Assembly (NCBI GenBank): GCA_022432975.1
Contig: CM039504.1
Location: forward strand, 4,189,459 to 4,253,458
Length of the DNA stretch: 64,000 nt
Direction of reading: 5' to 3'
From: Begonia masoniana
Lineage: Eukaryota; Streptophyta; Magnoliopsida; Cucurbitales; Begoniaceae
The notes under the pieces are model-generated. The model was not told the origin of the DNA, did not search any database, and worked only from the letters and a program-made list of their open reading frames with translations. Of this stretch, positions 25,260 through 40,987 are shown one piece after another (the stretch's first letter is position 1; every line of letters begins with the position of its first letter). The position numbers and the translations under genes are program-made.

Positions 25260-26288
25260 TTTTTTAAATCTTGCCTCATGTAATGTTACTGTATGATTAT
25301 TTGGCAGATTGCGGAAGATGAAAATCAAGATGTTGATTCGAAGTTCAGGGCTTTAGTTTGTTAGATTCAATAAAAATAATCAGAGTAATTGAATCTAGAA
25401 TAAATTCACAAATCTGAAAAGAGCGAGAGCCCTCTTGATCGATACGTTAGAAATTCTACAAGTAAATCGTAAAATAAGAAGGACATACCCGGATCCATTG
25501 ATTGAATGCAAAATACCGTAGATCGGGTACGTAGATCTTCCGATTCGTCAATCGCCCTCTCTAATGTCTCTCTAGAATGATGGTGGTTCTAAGGAGGCAA
25601 AGGGTTCAATTGAGAATTGGGGAACATAACCCTATATTAAACCTAATTGGGTAATTTACCAGTTTGCCCATCACAAATTGGTAAATTACCCCTAGTGTCT
25701 CTACACATTATAATATATCCATATTATATTTACTATACGCTAAAGTCCATTGAAACTATATTAAATCACTTTAATATGGACTTAAACCTGATGATAACAT
25801 AATGTATAATTTATAGTTTAACAATTTAGATCCAACTATAATTATAAATCCTTATAATTCTAACAATCTCCACTTGGATCAAATTACAAACTAATCAATT
25901 ACACATTATAACCTTATCATTATGATATCAAATTTTGTTATCATCTAAACAAAATATACTCTAACAATCTCGTCCATCAATTATATCAAATGCAGGACCA
26001 AAGCGGCTTTCGTCACAATTATCGTAACTAAACCTATCAATGATCACAAACACCAACATAACCAAATGACACAGATCAAATATGGATGTGTAGCATGGAA
26101 ATTACATGTGATGTGATTTAACATACCTATTTCCAACTGGTCCAACCAAAACTTTATTGAGATCATTAAAACTCAAATGTCAGAGTGAATTAAATGAATA
26201 CCTTATAAAATGAATACTGTAGTAACCAAAATATTCATTACAAATATCTATAGAATAGAATCACATAAAAACAAATGACAGACTCCCA

Positions 26289-28140
26289 CTAAACCTCAAT
26301 ATCTCCAAAAGATACAACCCCCATATGAGCAACATGCTCGTGAAAGACCTTGGGTCGTAATCCCTTAGTTAGCGGATCCGCAATCATGAAGTCTGTTTCA
26401 ATATGATCTTTAGATATTTGACCACTCTGAACTCTTTCCTTTACAACAAGAAACTTGATGTCTACAAACTTAGACTTCGAGAAGCTCCTGTTGTTGTTTG
26501 AGAACATTACAGCTGACTGATTGTCACATAAAATCCGAAGTGGTCTTTCAATACCATTCGAGATTCGCAATCCCTGCGACTAAGTTACTCAGCCATAATG
26601 CTTGATTGGATGCCTCATAACATGCTATAAACTCAGCTGCCATAGTAGAAGAGGCCGTAAGTCTTTGTTTGGCACTCTTCCAGGAGATAGCTCCTCCAGC
26701 TAAAAGGAAAATATAGCCCGATGTTGACTTCAAGTCATCTTGGCATCCAGCAAAATCAGAATCAGTATACCCAATGATCTCAAACTGATCTGATTTCTTG
26801 TATGTGAGCATGTATTCATTGGTTCTCTGTAAATATCTGAGTACCCTTTTTACAGCTTTCCAATGATCCAATTCAGGATTACTCAAGTATCTACCCAACA
26901 TGCCAACTATGTACGCAATATTCGGACGCGTGCATACTTGAGCATACATTAAGCTTCCTACTGCCGAAGCATAAGGAATCTTTTGCATTTCTTTGACTTC
27001 AAAGTCACTTGAAGGGTATTGACTTTTATTTATTTTATCTCCTTTGACAACAGGGGTATCTCTTGGTTTACATTCTTGCATGCCAAATCTTTTTAAAACC
27101 TTCTCGATATAGCTCTTTTGTGATAATCCAAGTATACCTCGACAACGATCTCGGTATATTTGGATTCCTAATACAAAAGAGGCGTCACCAAGATCTTTCA
27201 TTTCAAATTTCTTTGAAAGAAATTTCTTGGTGTCGTGCAACAAGCCTATATCGTTGCATGCTAATAATATGTCATCGACATATAAAACCAGAAACATCAT
27301 TTTATTCCCACTAAATTTGTGGTATACACAATCATCAACTTTATTTGCCTCAAAAACATATGAGGTGACTGCTTGATGAAATTTGTAATATCATTGATGG
27401 GAAGCTTGTTTTAGCCCGTAGATGGATTTCTTTAATTTGCAAACTAAGTCATTTGATTTATTTGAATCAAAGAACTTGGGTTGCACCATATAGATCGTTT
27501 CATCAATGTCACCATTGAGGAACGCCGTCTTTACATCCATCTGATGTAGCTCTAAATCAAAATGAGCTACTAGTGCCATTATAGTTCTAAAAGAATCTTT
27601 CGTAGATACTGGAGAGAAAGTTTCCTTGTAGTCAATGCCTTCTCTTTGAGTAAAACCCTTAGCAACAAGACGTGCTTTGAATCTCTCAATGTTACCTTTT
27701 GAATCCCTTTTGGATTTAAAAATCCATTTACAACCGACGGGTTTCAAACCTGCAGGTAACGGGACGAGATCCCAAACGTCATTGTCCTTCATGGACTTTA
27801 ACTCCTCATTCATGGCATCAGTCCACTTTTGAGAATCAGAACTCTTAATGGCTTGGTTGAAAGTGACAGGGTCATCTTCCACCTCACCAAGTTCCTCATG
27901 TTCTTATAGGAATACGATATAATCATCCGAAATCGTACTCTTCCTCTCTCTAGTGGACCTCCGTAATGGCATATTTTCTTGAGGCTGTTGAGTTTGTTCT
28001 TCGGGAATGACTTCCTGAAGAGGTTCAGGAAGTGATTCAACATTGTCTTTTTCATTATCCACTTGATCGAAGTCAAGGGAAACCAAAGGAAGAGGAACAA
28101 CTTCCTCTTCAAAGACAATGTCTTCCTTATCTCCCCTCAC
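26289..28140 (-). pseudogene. Copia reverse transcriptase and RNase H, frameshifted
   Basis: The RT N-terminal block (27882-27391: DLVPLPAGLKPVGCKWIFKS, VAKGFTQREGIDYKETFSPV, MDVKTAFLNGDIDETIYM) is followed after a frame break by the catalytic block MFLVLYVDDILLACND (YVDD core intact) and the connection region (27300-26548). RNase H ends with DNQSAVMFSNNNRSF, then an IADPLTKGL-type tail (26570-26289). Frame breaks near 27904, 27385 and 26560 make it non-functional as one polyprotein. RT and RNase H copy element RNA into DNA. Confidence 0.85.
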
Positions 28141-28213
28141 AAACTCTACATCCTCAAAAAATCGAGCATTTCTCTTTTTAAAAGAATGTCTTTACAGTGG
28201 GATCATAAAATTT

Positions 28214-28527
28214 TTACCCCCTTGACTGTTCAGGATACCCTACAAAATAACAACTAACAGTCCTAGAGTCCAGTTTCTTTTCATTGGGCCTATAAGGCCT
28301 TGCCTCAGCTGGACACCCCCACACGTGTAAGTGTTTAAGAATGAGTTTTCGGTCCATCCAACACTCATGTGGGGTTTTGTTAGCCGTCGCCTTAGTAGGT
28401 ACCCTGTTAAGGATATAAACTGCGGTCTTCAGTGCTTCATCCCAGAGGGATTCTGGTAAGGTCGAATGAGCAATCATGCTCCTTACCATGTCCTTAAGCG
28501 TTCTGTTCCGTCTTTTAGCAACACTAT
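28214..28527 (-). pseudogene. Copia integrase C-terminal part (beyond the nested insertion)
   Basis: Minus-strand sequence downstream of the nested element continues the integrase ([33 protein letters not shown]), then [10 protein letters not shown] and [11 protein letters not shown]. It is separated from the catalytic core by the solo-LTR insertion at 28528-32322. Confidence 0.85.
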
Positions 28528-28819
28528 TGTAACACCCCTAATACTGTACCCGTATTTCCATATTATTATTATTTTTTTTTTACCTTCCTATACTTTAAAT
28601 AAAACTTTGTGCGGAATCTAAACTGAAGTTGAAATCAGAACTGAAATCGGAATTAAAACTGAACTTTAAAAGCATTTAAAACAAAACCTTTAAATAACAA
28701 TTAAAACATTTAATAAAACATTTAGTAATAAATAAAAGAAGGGAGGGCAGAATCGGAATTCTGCCCTCAAAATTGGCAGCGACCAGTGCAGCGACTGGTC
28801 GCTGCGTCGCTGCGCCGAG

Positions 28820-28861
28820 GCAGCGATCGATCTCTGCGCTGCAGCAGAGATCGATCGCTGC
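28820..28861. repeat. Perfect 18-bp hairpin 1 in solo LTR
   Basis: GCAGCGATCGATCTCTGC and its exact reverse complement are separated by GCTGCA. Confidence 0.9.
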
Positions 28862-28876
28862 ATTGCTTCATAGCAC

Positions 28877-28916
28877 CAGCGATCGATCTCTGCTGCAGAG
28901 CAGAGATCGATCGCTG
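28877..28916. repeat. Perfect 18-bp hairpin 2 in solo LTR
   Basis: CAGCGATCGATCTCTGCT and its exact reverse complement are separated by GCAG. The arm shares most of its sequence with hairpin 1, so the two can also cross-pair. Confidence 0.9.
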
Positions 28917-28983
28917 CACACATTGCAGCGATCCCCTCCTTCAAACACTCCAACACTTCATGCTTCACAAACACATCAATTAA

Positions 28984-29222
28984 CTCTCTGGAAATCTGAA
29001 TTCCAGAGAGCAAAATCCTTTTACATCACACCTCCCAAGCAGCGATCACCTTAAGCGATCGGACTCCTCTTTCCTTTCCCCTTCTTTCCTTCTTCTCTTC
29101 CTTCAGCTTTTGTTTAACACTTTGCTCTCTCCAGAGAGCAAAACATATTTCAGCTCTCTGGAATCCGGTTTCCAGAGAGCAAACATTCACACAACACCTC
29201 TCTGGAATCCAATTCCAGAGAG
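28984..29222. repeat. Series of CTCTCTGGAA/TTCCAGAGAG hairpins
   Basis: Stems at 28984-29010, 29124-29139, 29153-29180 and 29198-29222 have the same arm sequence and 2-7-nt loops. Three of the four are followed by GCAAA. Confidence 0.85.
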
Positions 29223-30374
29223 CAAATATACACATTTTAATATCCCTTTCATTTTACTCATCAATATTCACAATCAATTCACGACTTCAATCCCTCGTGA
29301 ACGTGTTCTAAACTCGATAGTATGGCGGCGGACTTGGCGAAGTCCAACTGCGTGGATAGCTCTAAAAACCGAGCTATCTGTAACAACCTACAAACAACAT
29401 TTCAAAACATTTTCATTTAACTTAAGCATTTAAACCGAAACATTTCATAACGTTTCTCAAAACAGTTTAAACCAAAGCTTTTACATACAGTTACCAAAAC
29501 ATTTTCTAACCCCTATCCAGATCCAAACAACCTAAATATTCTATACAATTATCAGATCAAAACATCCCAAAATAACCCCAGAGTCCATACATACATCCCC
29601 ACGGGTCATATCGCGCCTCGACTGCTCAGCGCACTCCCACGGCCATCATCCATCAGCTGCTCCTACGTCAGGAGGAGGAATATCATCCTCACCTGGGTCA
29701 ACGTAACCTAGAACGTCACCTACACCATACAGACACATATGAGATATTGAAATCTCAATAAGCTTCGTAAATGCAGATGCATGCGTGCTTATGCCATTCA
29801 GAAAACGTGCAGATTACAGATTCATATTCAGATACATTTTCATTCTTTTCATTACGTCACAGACAGATTGTTACCGAGATATCAGCCCACTAAATGGAAA
29901 GAATACATTCCGCGGTCGAACTACCACTTTCCACCTAGAGGAGGGGGGTACATGCTCACAAACCCTACAGCCATGCCTGAGCCCCACCTCGCGTAACCAG
30001 ATACAGATACAGATACAGATTACGTACATTAATTACAGAGGTTTCACTATTCTTTCCTTAAAACACGTGCGGAATCCATTTTCTATGACATTTGAAATAC
30101 GTGATGCTGAACAGTTAATCAGCGGAAAAGTAAACAAACAGCATACATATCAACAAGACAATACAACATAACCTATAAACAACCAACCTAACTACCCAAC
30201 CTAAACACGTAAAACAAGGAACCCTCAAGGATCCTTGATAACACGACGAGGTATTGGTGTAGACCTTTCGGTCAAGCAAGTCACGAGAACTTACCTGAGT
30301 GCGCTGGATCTCAAGCTTCGTCCACTGGAGTCGCGTGTCTGAGGTAAAACACGATATTTGCCGTTAAAACCGAA

Positions 30375-31376
30375 AGATACAGATACAGATACAGATACAG
30401 ATACAGATACAGATACAGATACAGATACAGATACAGATACAGATACAGATACAGATACAGATACAGATACAGATACAGATACAGATACAGATACAGATAC
30501 AGATACAGATACAGATACAGATACAGATACAGATACAGATACAGATACAGATACAGATACAGATACAGATACAGATACAGATACAGATACAGATACAGAT
30601 ACAGATACAGATACAGATACAGATACAGATACAGATACAGATACAGATACAGATACAGATACAGATACAGATACAGATACAGATACAGATACAGATACAG
30701 ATACAGATACAGATACAGATACAGATACAGATACAGATACAGATACAGATACAGATACAGATACAGATACAGATACAGATACAGATACAGATACAGATAC
30801 AGATACAGATACAGATACAGATACAGATACAGATACAGATACAGATACAGATACAGATACAGATACAGATACAGATACAGATACAGATACAGATACAGAT
30901 ACAGATACAGATACAGATACAGATACAGATACAGATACAGATACAGATACAGATACAGATACAGATACAGATACAGATACAGATACAGATACAGATACAG
31001 ATACAGATACAGATACAGATACAGATACAGATACAGATACAGATACAGATACAGATACAGATACAGATACAGATACAGATACAGATACAGATACAGATAC
31101 AGATACAGATACAGATACAGATACAGATACAGATACAGATACAGATACAGATACAGATACAGATACAGATACAGATACAGATACAGATACAGATACAGAT
31201 ACAGATACAGATACAGATACAGATACAGATACAGATACAGATACAGATACAGATACAGATACAGATACAGATACAGATACAGATACAGATACAGATACAG
31301 ATACAGATACAGATACAGATACAGATACAGATACAGATACAGATACAGATACAGATACAGATACAGATACAGATAA
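30375..31376. repeat. (GATACA)n array, about 167 units
   Basis: About 1002 bp of uninterrupted hexamer. It is flanked on both sides by the same 18 bp, TTTGCCGTTAAAACCGAA (30357-30374 and 31377-31394). A three-unit version, AGATACAGATACAGATACAG, occurs near 30000-30021 in the same LTR. The apparent Asp-Thr ORF across it is an artefact of the repeat. Confidence 0.97.
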
Positions 31377-32327
31377 TTTGCCGTTAAAACCGAATTAAGC
31401 TATTAAACATCCAAATTACAAAATCTCAATTAACGATTCTCCTAAATTCTCCACTTAGCTATTTAGAGCAGTTCGAACGTTAATTTAAAGCTTTATAATC
31501 CAAATCTCTAGTTACGAGTTTTTCCTAAAAACCCGACATTTTACCGATTTATAACTTTTCGCAAATTGTCTTTTCTTCGTCCAATAACGTCCAACATGTT
31601 CAACATATACATAATTACGGCTAACCTATAATTACGAGCCCTAATTCGCGTTTTTAACGGAAAATCGATCGAAACCCTAATTGAAACCCTAATCCTAAAT
31701 CGAACCGAAAACTCAGAATAACTGCTCAGAGACGAAGCTGCATACCTAGGGTAGCGAGAGAAGAAATCGCGAAGAACGGAAGTCGAACGGAGGAGAAACG
31801 GAGTCGGAACAGAGAAGGGCGTCGGCGGCCGCGAGGGAGAAAGCTCTCTGTGCTTTCGTGAAATCCAGAGAAGAAAGAGAGAAGTGAGGGAGAGAAGAAG
31901 AAACTTATGATTTTATAAAATTATTTTGGAAGATTACCAAAATGCCCTTAGCTCTTGTTTCGTCTTTCGTTTCGTTAATCGTCCAACGATCTGGATTCAC
32001 CCAGTCTCCATATTTCACCAATATATCCAACTTATTATTTGAGACTTATTAAAACCGTCCGTTCGCAATTCGGACCTCGTTTACTATTTTTACGAGAACG
32101 TCTTTTACATTACGAAAAGTGTATTTACTCGGAATATCGTGTTTGATCTCTGAAAATTCCCGTAAATTCATTAAAATTCTTATTATTCGATAGAATCGTA
32201 ATGGCGTTTTCTTTTTGTGAAACGGACCTGGTTTGACATATTTACCAAAAAAAATGTCATTAAATAATGAAATAATAATATAACATAATATATTCAAAAA
32301 CCCGTACAAGCCGGGTATTACAACTAT

Positions 32328-32958
32328 TCATGTTGGGCGAACCCGGCATGGTGTACTGAGGAACAATACCACACTCCTCTAGGTATTTAGCAAATGGTCC
32401 TGGACGTTGTTCACCTGACCCGTCATACCGACCATAGTATTCACCACCACGATTAGATCTGACAACCTTAATCCTTTTATCAAGCTGATTTTCCACCTCA
32501 GCTTTAAAGGCTTTAAACACGTCCAAAGACTGAGACTTCTCATGAATGAGATATAGGTAGCCATAACGCGAGTAATCGTCAATGAATGATATGAAATAAT
32601 GTTGACCATTCCAAGATGCCGTAGGGAAATGTCCACAAATATTTGTATGTATCAATTCAAGGACTTCTGAAGCTCGGTTAGCTTCTAATCTCCTTACACT
32701 TGTTTGTTTCCCTTTAATACAACTGACGCAAACCTTGAAGTCAGTCATATCAAGAGGGCCCAAAATTTCGTCTGACACAAGCTTTTCAATTCTCTTTTGA
32801 GAGATGTGACCTAATCGCTTGTGCCATAACGAAGCTGAATCATTATTAGTTAATTTACGTTTTGTACCTCTTGAATCAGTATGCAAAGTTTCATTAAATG
32901 AAGCTATGGTTTCTAGCATATATAGATTGTCATAAATAGATAAAAATCCAAAACCCAT
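32328..32958 (-). pseudogene. Copia GAG-pre-integrase and integrase core, catalytic residues mutated
   Basis: SLWHKRLGHISQKRIEKLV (zinc-binding pre-integrase) is followed by the integrase core. The first catalytic-Asp position reads HTNICG and the second reads RSNRGGEYYG, where Copia integrases have Asp in both. The core is also cut by the solo LTR, so it cannot insert DNA. Confidence 0.85.
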
Positions 32959-32964
32959 TATATT

Positions 32965-33972
32965 TTAATTTAATGATAAACTGAATTTTCCATATCCAAA
33001 TGAACAAGAATAACCAGATTTGTCCAATGCAGAAATAGAAATTAAATTCCGTCTAAAAGACGGTACAACAAAAGTATCATTTAAATCCAAAAATTGTCTA
33101 GATTTTAATAACAATCTAAAATCTCCGATGGCTTCAACTTCAACTGATTTGCCATCACCCACAAAGATGAATCTTTCAGCATCATTCGGCTTTCGGAAAT
33201 TCAGACAACCCTGCATAGACATACTAATGTGAGTGGTAGCACCCGAATCTAACCACCACGTATGTCTAGATACAGAAACCAAATTAACCTCAGAACAAAC
33301 AAGGTTGAGAAGTGTACCAACAGCTTCTTTCTTCATTTTATTTCCTTTATCTTTGGAAGATGATGTCAAATGAGCACTTTCTGTCCGATCATGTTTAATC
33401 CTCTCTTCCTCTTGGACACAATGAGATATTAATTCATTAAGTGTCCACTTATCCTTCTGGCAGTTATATCTGATCTTAAACTGCCCAAACTGAGGAGGAA
33501 GAGAAATCAAGACTAAGTGAACAAGCATGTCATCAGACATCTCTAACTTAAGTTCCTTAAGTCTTGAAGCAAGATGAAACATTTCCATTATGTACTCCGT
33601 GATATTCCCCTTGCCATTATACTTGAGTGAGACAAGCTTAGCTAAAAGCGTGCTTGTCTCAGCTTTCTCGTTTTTCTCAAAACGTTTCTCAAGTTCTGCA
33701 AGGAATGTTTTGGCATTAGTGTCTTCCGACATATTGCCCCGAAATGCTTCTGGAATGGTGCGCTTTATGATCATTAGACTTACACGATTCGAACGCTCCC
33801 ACATTTCCAGCTCCCTTTTATCATCAAGGGTACTTGATGCTGAAAGAGGTGAGAAGAGTGCGACCCTAAGTGCAATGTCAAGATCCATGCACCCGAGAAC
33901 AATTATAACGTTCTCTTTCCAGACTTTATAGTTGGTCCCGTTAAGCATAGGAACTGCATTAACGTTACCCAT
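32965..33972 (-). CDS. Copia gag-protease ORF, 335 codons
   Basis: ATG at 33972 (MGNVNAVPMLNGTNYKVWKE) opens a UBN2-type Gag that packages element RNA. The protease motif WWLDSGATTHIS lies around residue 240 and is followed by a typical protease tail (FVVPSFRRNLISISALDKSG). The CCHC zinc knuckle normally found between Gag and protease is missing; a KKEAVGTLLNLV stretch occupies its place. The ORF is otherwise open and ends just before the pre-integrase frame. Confidence 0.8.
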   Translation of the reverse strand: MGNVNAVPMLNGTNYKVWKENVIIVLGCMDLDIALRVALFSPLSASSTLDDKRELEMWERSNRVSLMIIKRTIPEAFRGNMSEDTNAKTFLAELEKRFEKNEKAETSTLLAKLVSLKYNGKGNITEYIMEMFHLASRLKELKLEMSDDMLVHLVLISLPPQFGQFKIRYNCQKDKWTLNELISHCVQEEERIKHDRTESAHLTSSSKDKGNKMKKEAVGTLLNLVCSEVNLVSVSRHTWWLDSGATTHISMSMQGCLNFRKPNDAERFIFVGDGKSVEVEAIGDFRLLLKSRQFLDLNDTFVVPSFRRNLISISALDKSGYSCSFGYGKFSLSLN

Positions 33973-34559
33973 TATACTTGAGATGTTAACTGTAACAACA
34001 GAGAAAATGAAATAACATTAGCTCATGAATTAATATGCATATACATGACAATAATATAACTCAAAATGTAGTGCATCCATCAACAAGAAACCGGCACAAC
34101 ATTAACACTTAGTCTTTTGACTAAAAGTGTTAACTTGTAATTAGTAACTTGGTCCAGTGTATAAACATTGACAATAAGACCTGTCAAACAATGAACTCAT
34201 CGTTGGACAAGTTCAATGTTCACATGCCAGCCTAATAATTGTCACATATTTTAATAGTGCTAACAAGTCATGCAACTGTACAAACATCAACCTTCCTTTG
34301 GGCCGATCGAAATTCATACAATGCATGTCTCATGCCCAACATATAAAAATAGGATAATTAAAGCAAGAGAGGCTAATTTTATAGCATGTTACCCAATCAT
34401 CCTATTTTACAATGTAAGACTTATTAAAATTGCACCAAAAAAGAGTTAAGGAAATTCATATACATACATATTCAATAGCTAGGCAACCATAGTAGTTAAT
34501 CAGTAAACCAAATGATCAACCAACCTAGAATGAAAGGTTCATATCAGCCAAAACTGGGC

Positions 34560-34880
34560 AAAAAACAGGGCGAAACGGGGTGAACCGAGCCTTGAATTGT
34601 CCAGAAACCGTCATTAAAAGGACCCAAAGTAGCCGAACCAAAGTGAACCGAGGCCCATTTAACCAAATGGATCAGTCAAATTTTTTTTTTTCGTCGGACC
34701 GGACCAGATCGAACCGAACCGAACCGAACCAGACCGAACCGGTCTGGGTTGAACCAACCAAAGAACCAGTTCGAACCATAACCGAACCGAGTTGGTTTGG
34801 TCCGAGTGGGTCCGAACCCAAATGGTTTGGTCCGATTTCAGACTTAATCGTCCCAAACCACCGGAGAGGGGCTGCGAACC
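34560..34880. repeat. Degenerate GAACC/GGTTC-rich repeats in Copia leader
   Basis: Between PBS and gag, the pentamer GAACC (GGTTC on the element strand) recurs with variation, including GAACCGAACCGAACC near 34715. Apparent ORFs here are by-products of the repeats. Confidence 0.7.
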
Positions 34881-35501
34881 AACAATGAAAATCGCCGAAA
34901 TCTCACCGATTCCTGCGGATTTTCACCCCAAAATTGTCCGATTTATCAAAATAATGATAGATCGGGCAATAATCCTTAAAGTGCATCAACAAAAAATCAA
35001 TTTTAAGGTATCAAAACATGCATTCTAGCAGAATTAGATGCAAAAATATAGCCATAAAAAATAATTCCGAAAATTAAAAAAAATTGATGCTTAATCCGAT
35101 TTCAAGCCAAAAAATTCGATTACTTGTAGTCTAACGTAATCTGCTCTGATACCAATTGTTAGATTCAATAAAAATAATCAGAGTAATTAAATCTAGAATA
35201 AATTCACAAATCTGAAAAGAGCGAGAGCCCTCTTGATTGATACGTTAGAAATTCTATAAGTAAATCGTAAAATAAGAAGGACATACCCGGATCCATTGAT
35301 TGAATGCAAAATACCGTAGATCGGGTACGTAGATCTTCCGATTCGTCAATCGCCCTCTCTAATGTCTCTATAGAATGATGGTGGTTCTAAGGAGGCAAAA
35401 GGTTCAATTGAGAATTGGGGACTATAACCCTATATTAAACCTAATTGGGTAATTTACCAGTTTGCCTATCACAAATTGGTAAATTACCTCTGGTGTCTCT
35501 A

Positions 35502-37893
<2,392 letters not shown>

Positions 37894-38147
37894 TCATAGT
37901 CAGTTAGTAAGTAATCTGAAATGTTTTGTAATTTTTGAATACTTGTACGACTATTATAATTTTGGAAAAATTCAATTTAGCTTTCAACGTATGAGGTCAA
38001 TGATCAATTGGCCCCTAATATTTATTTTTGACCTAATCAGCCTTTATCATTGACGTCGTTTGTAATTTAACCTCTCTTGTTAATTTTTCCGTTAAATTTG
38101 ACACGTGCCCTTCAAAATCTCTAAACTAACATTTTCTCCTTAATTTC

Positions 38148-40284
<2,137 letters not shown>

Positions 40285-40543
40285 AATATCTTGTAGATGA
40301 AGCATCGTCAAACCAATACAAGGACAGATTCTCTTTCCTGCTCCAAACGACATCATCTTAATCTCTTTACTCCCGGTTATGTCTAATACTTCCTTTGCAA
40401 TTTCGTTCTCACTGTCTAAGAACTTCTCTAGTTTAAACTCCATGGGAGCTTCCCAGAGCTTCGAGTCCAAGTTCATCTGAGAAGAATTGAAGTGAACTGA
40501 AGCATTCTTCGGCATGACGTATTCGTCCAACCACACCGGCTCT
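40285..40543 (-). pseudogene. CYP89-like cytochrome P450 C-terminal fragment
   Basis: Minus-strand reading gives VWLDEYVMPKNASVHFN, DSKLWEAPMEFKLEKFL, DITGSKEIKMMSFGAGKRIC and PCIGLTMLHLQD. This contains the heme-binding FxxGxRxCxG loop with the Cys ligand; the last Gly is replaced by Cys. P450s are ER-bound mono-oxygenases; the ITGSKEIKMM block points to the CYP89/CYP77 region. The upstream part continues at 43724-43790 beyond the inserted Copia element. After LQDI the frame runs into antisense methyltransferase sequence. Confidence 0.8.
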
Positions 40544-40987
40544 TGTTAGGATTAGATACCCTAATCCACTTGTAACGAACGATCGAGAAACCGAAAAAGA
40601 AAACGAGAAAATAATAGATACTGAATTTTAAGTGGAAACCCTAGAAGGGAAAAACCACGGGCAGAGGAGAGAATCACTAATATCAAATTCGGTACAATAA
40701 ATTTTGCTACTCAAGCATAAATATATAGAGAAAACGTAAAACCCTAATATTGATATACGGGCCCGACCTGGCTCATCTAGAATTCGGGTCACACCAAATT
40801 CTAATAATCTCCACCTTGACACGAATTCCACATGAGAGATCCAATGGGCTACTCGGCCTAACCCAAAGCAAATCCAGAACACTGAACTCTGACAATTTCT
40901 ACCTTCAAGGAAATTCTGGCAAGGAAACAATTGCAAAACTACATTAAAAATAAGCTCCTCTACCACAAAGACCCCAGATGGGCCAAC

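Larger units (their letters stand above)
21434..25358 (+). pseudogene. PLAA PUL-domain pseudogene (copy B)
   Basis: Copies of six PLAA exons are recognisable: 21434-21602, 21692-21709 (truncated), 21780-21916, 24045-24121, 24291-24359 and 25308-25358 (cut off). Disabling changes are visible. A 3-bp insertion makes an in-frame TGA (GACACATGATCA against GACACATCA). Most of the second exon is deleted. One G is lost from an AAGGG run, giving a frameshift near 24329. Copia integration truncates the exon at 25358. No WD40/PFU exons and no final exon are present. The 3.9-kb span is widened by two further insertions, 22277-23489 and 24412-25259. Confidence 0.9.
28528..32322. mobile_element. Solo-LTR-like element nested in Copia integrase, with (GATACA)n expansion
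   Basis: The 3795-bp block begins TGTAACACCC and ends GGGTATTACA with target duplication ACTAT (28523-28527 and 32323-32327). It is homologous to 15210-17823 but carries an extra 1002-bp (GATACA)n array. Without the array it would be about 2.8 kb. There is no retroelement coding sequence. It inserted after the Copia element, because it splits its integrase frame cleanly. Confidence 0.85.

Noticed and set aside
30358..31398. Open frame of 346 codons rich in Asp-Thr
   Set aside because: Produced entirely by the hexamer GATACA array; no unique coding sequence.
34580..34888. Plus-strand ORF of 102 codons with Glu-Pro-Asn repeats
   Set aside because: Created by the GAACC-rich leader repeat and antisense to the element.
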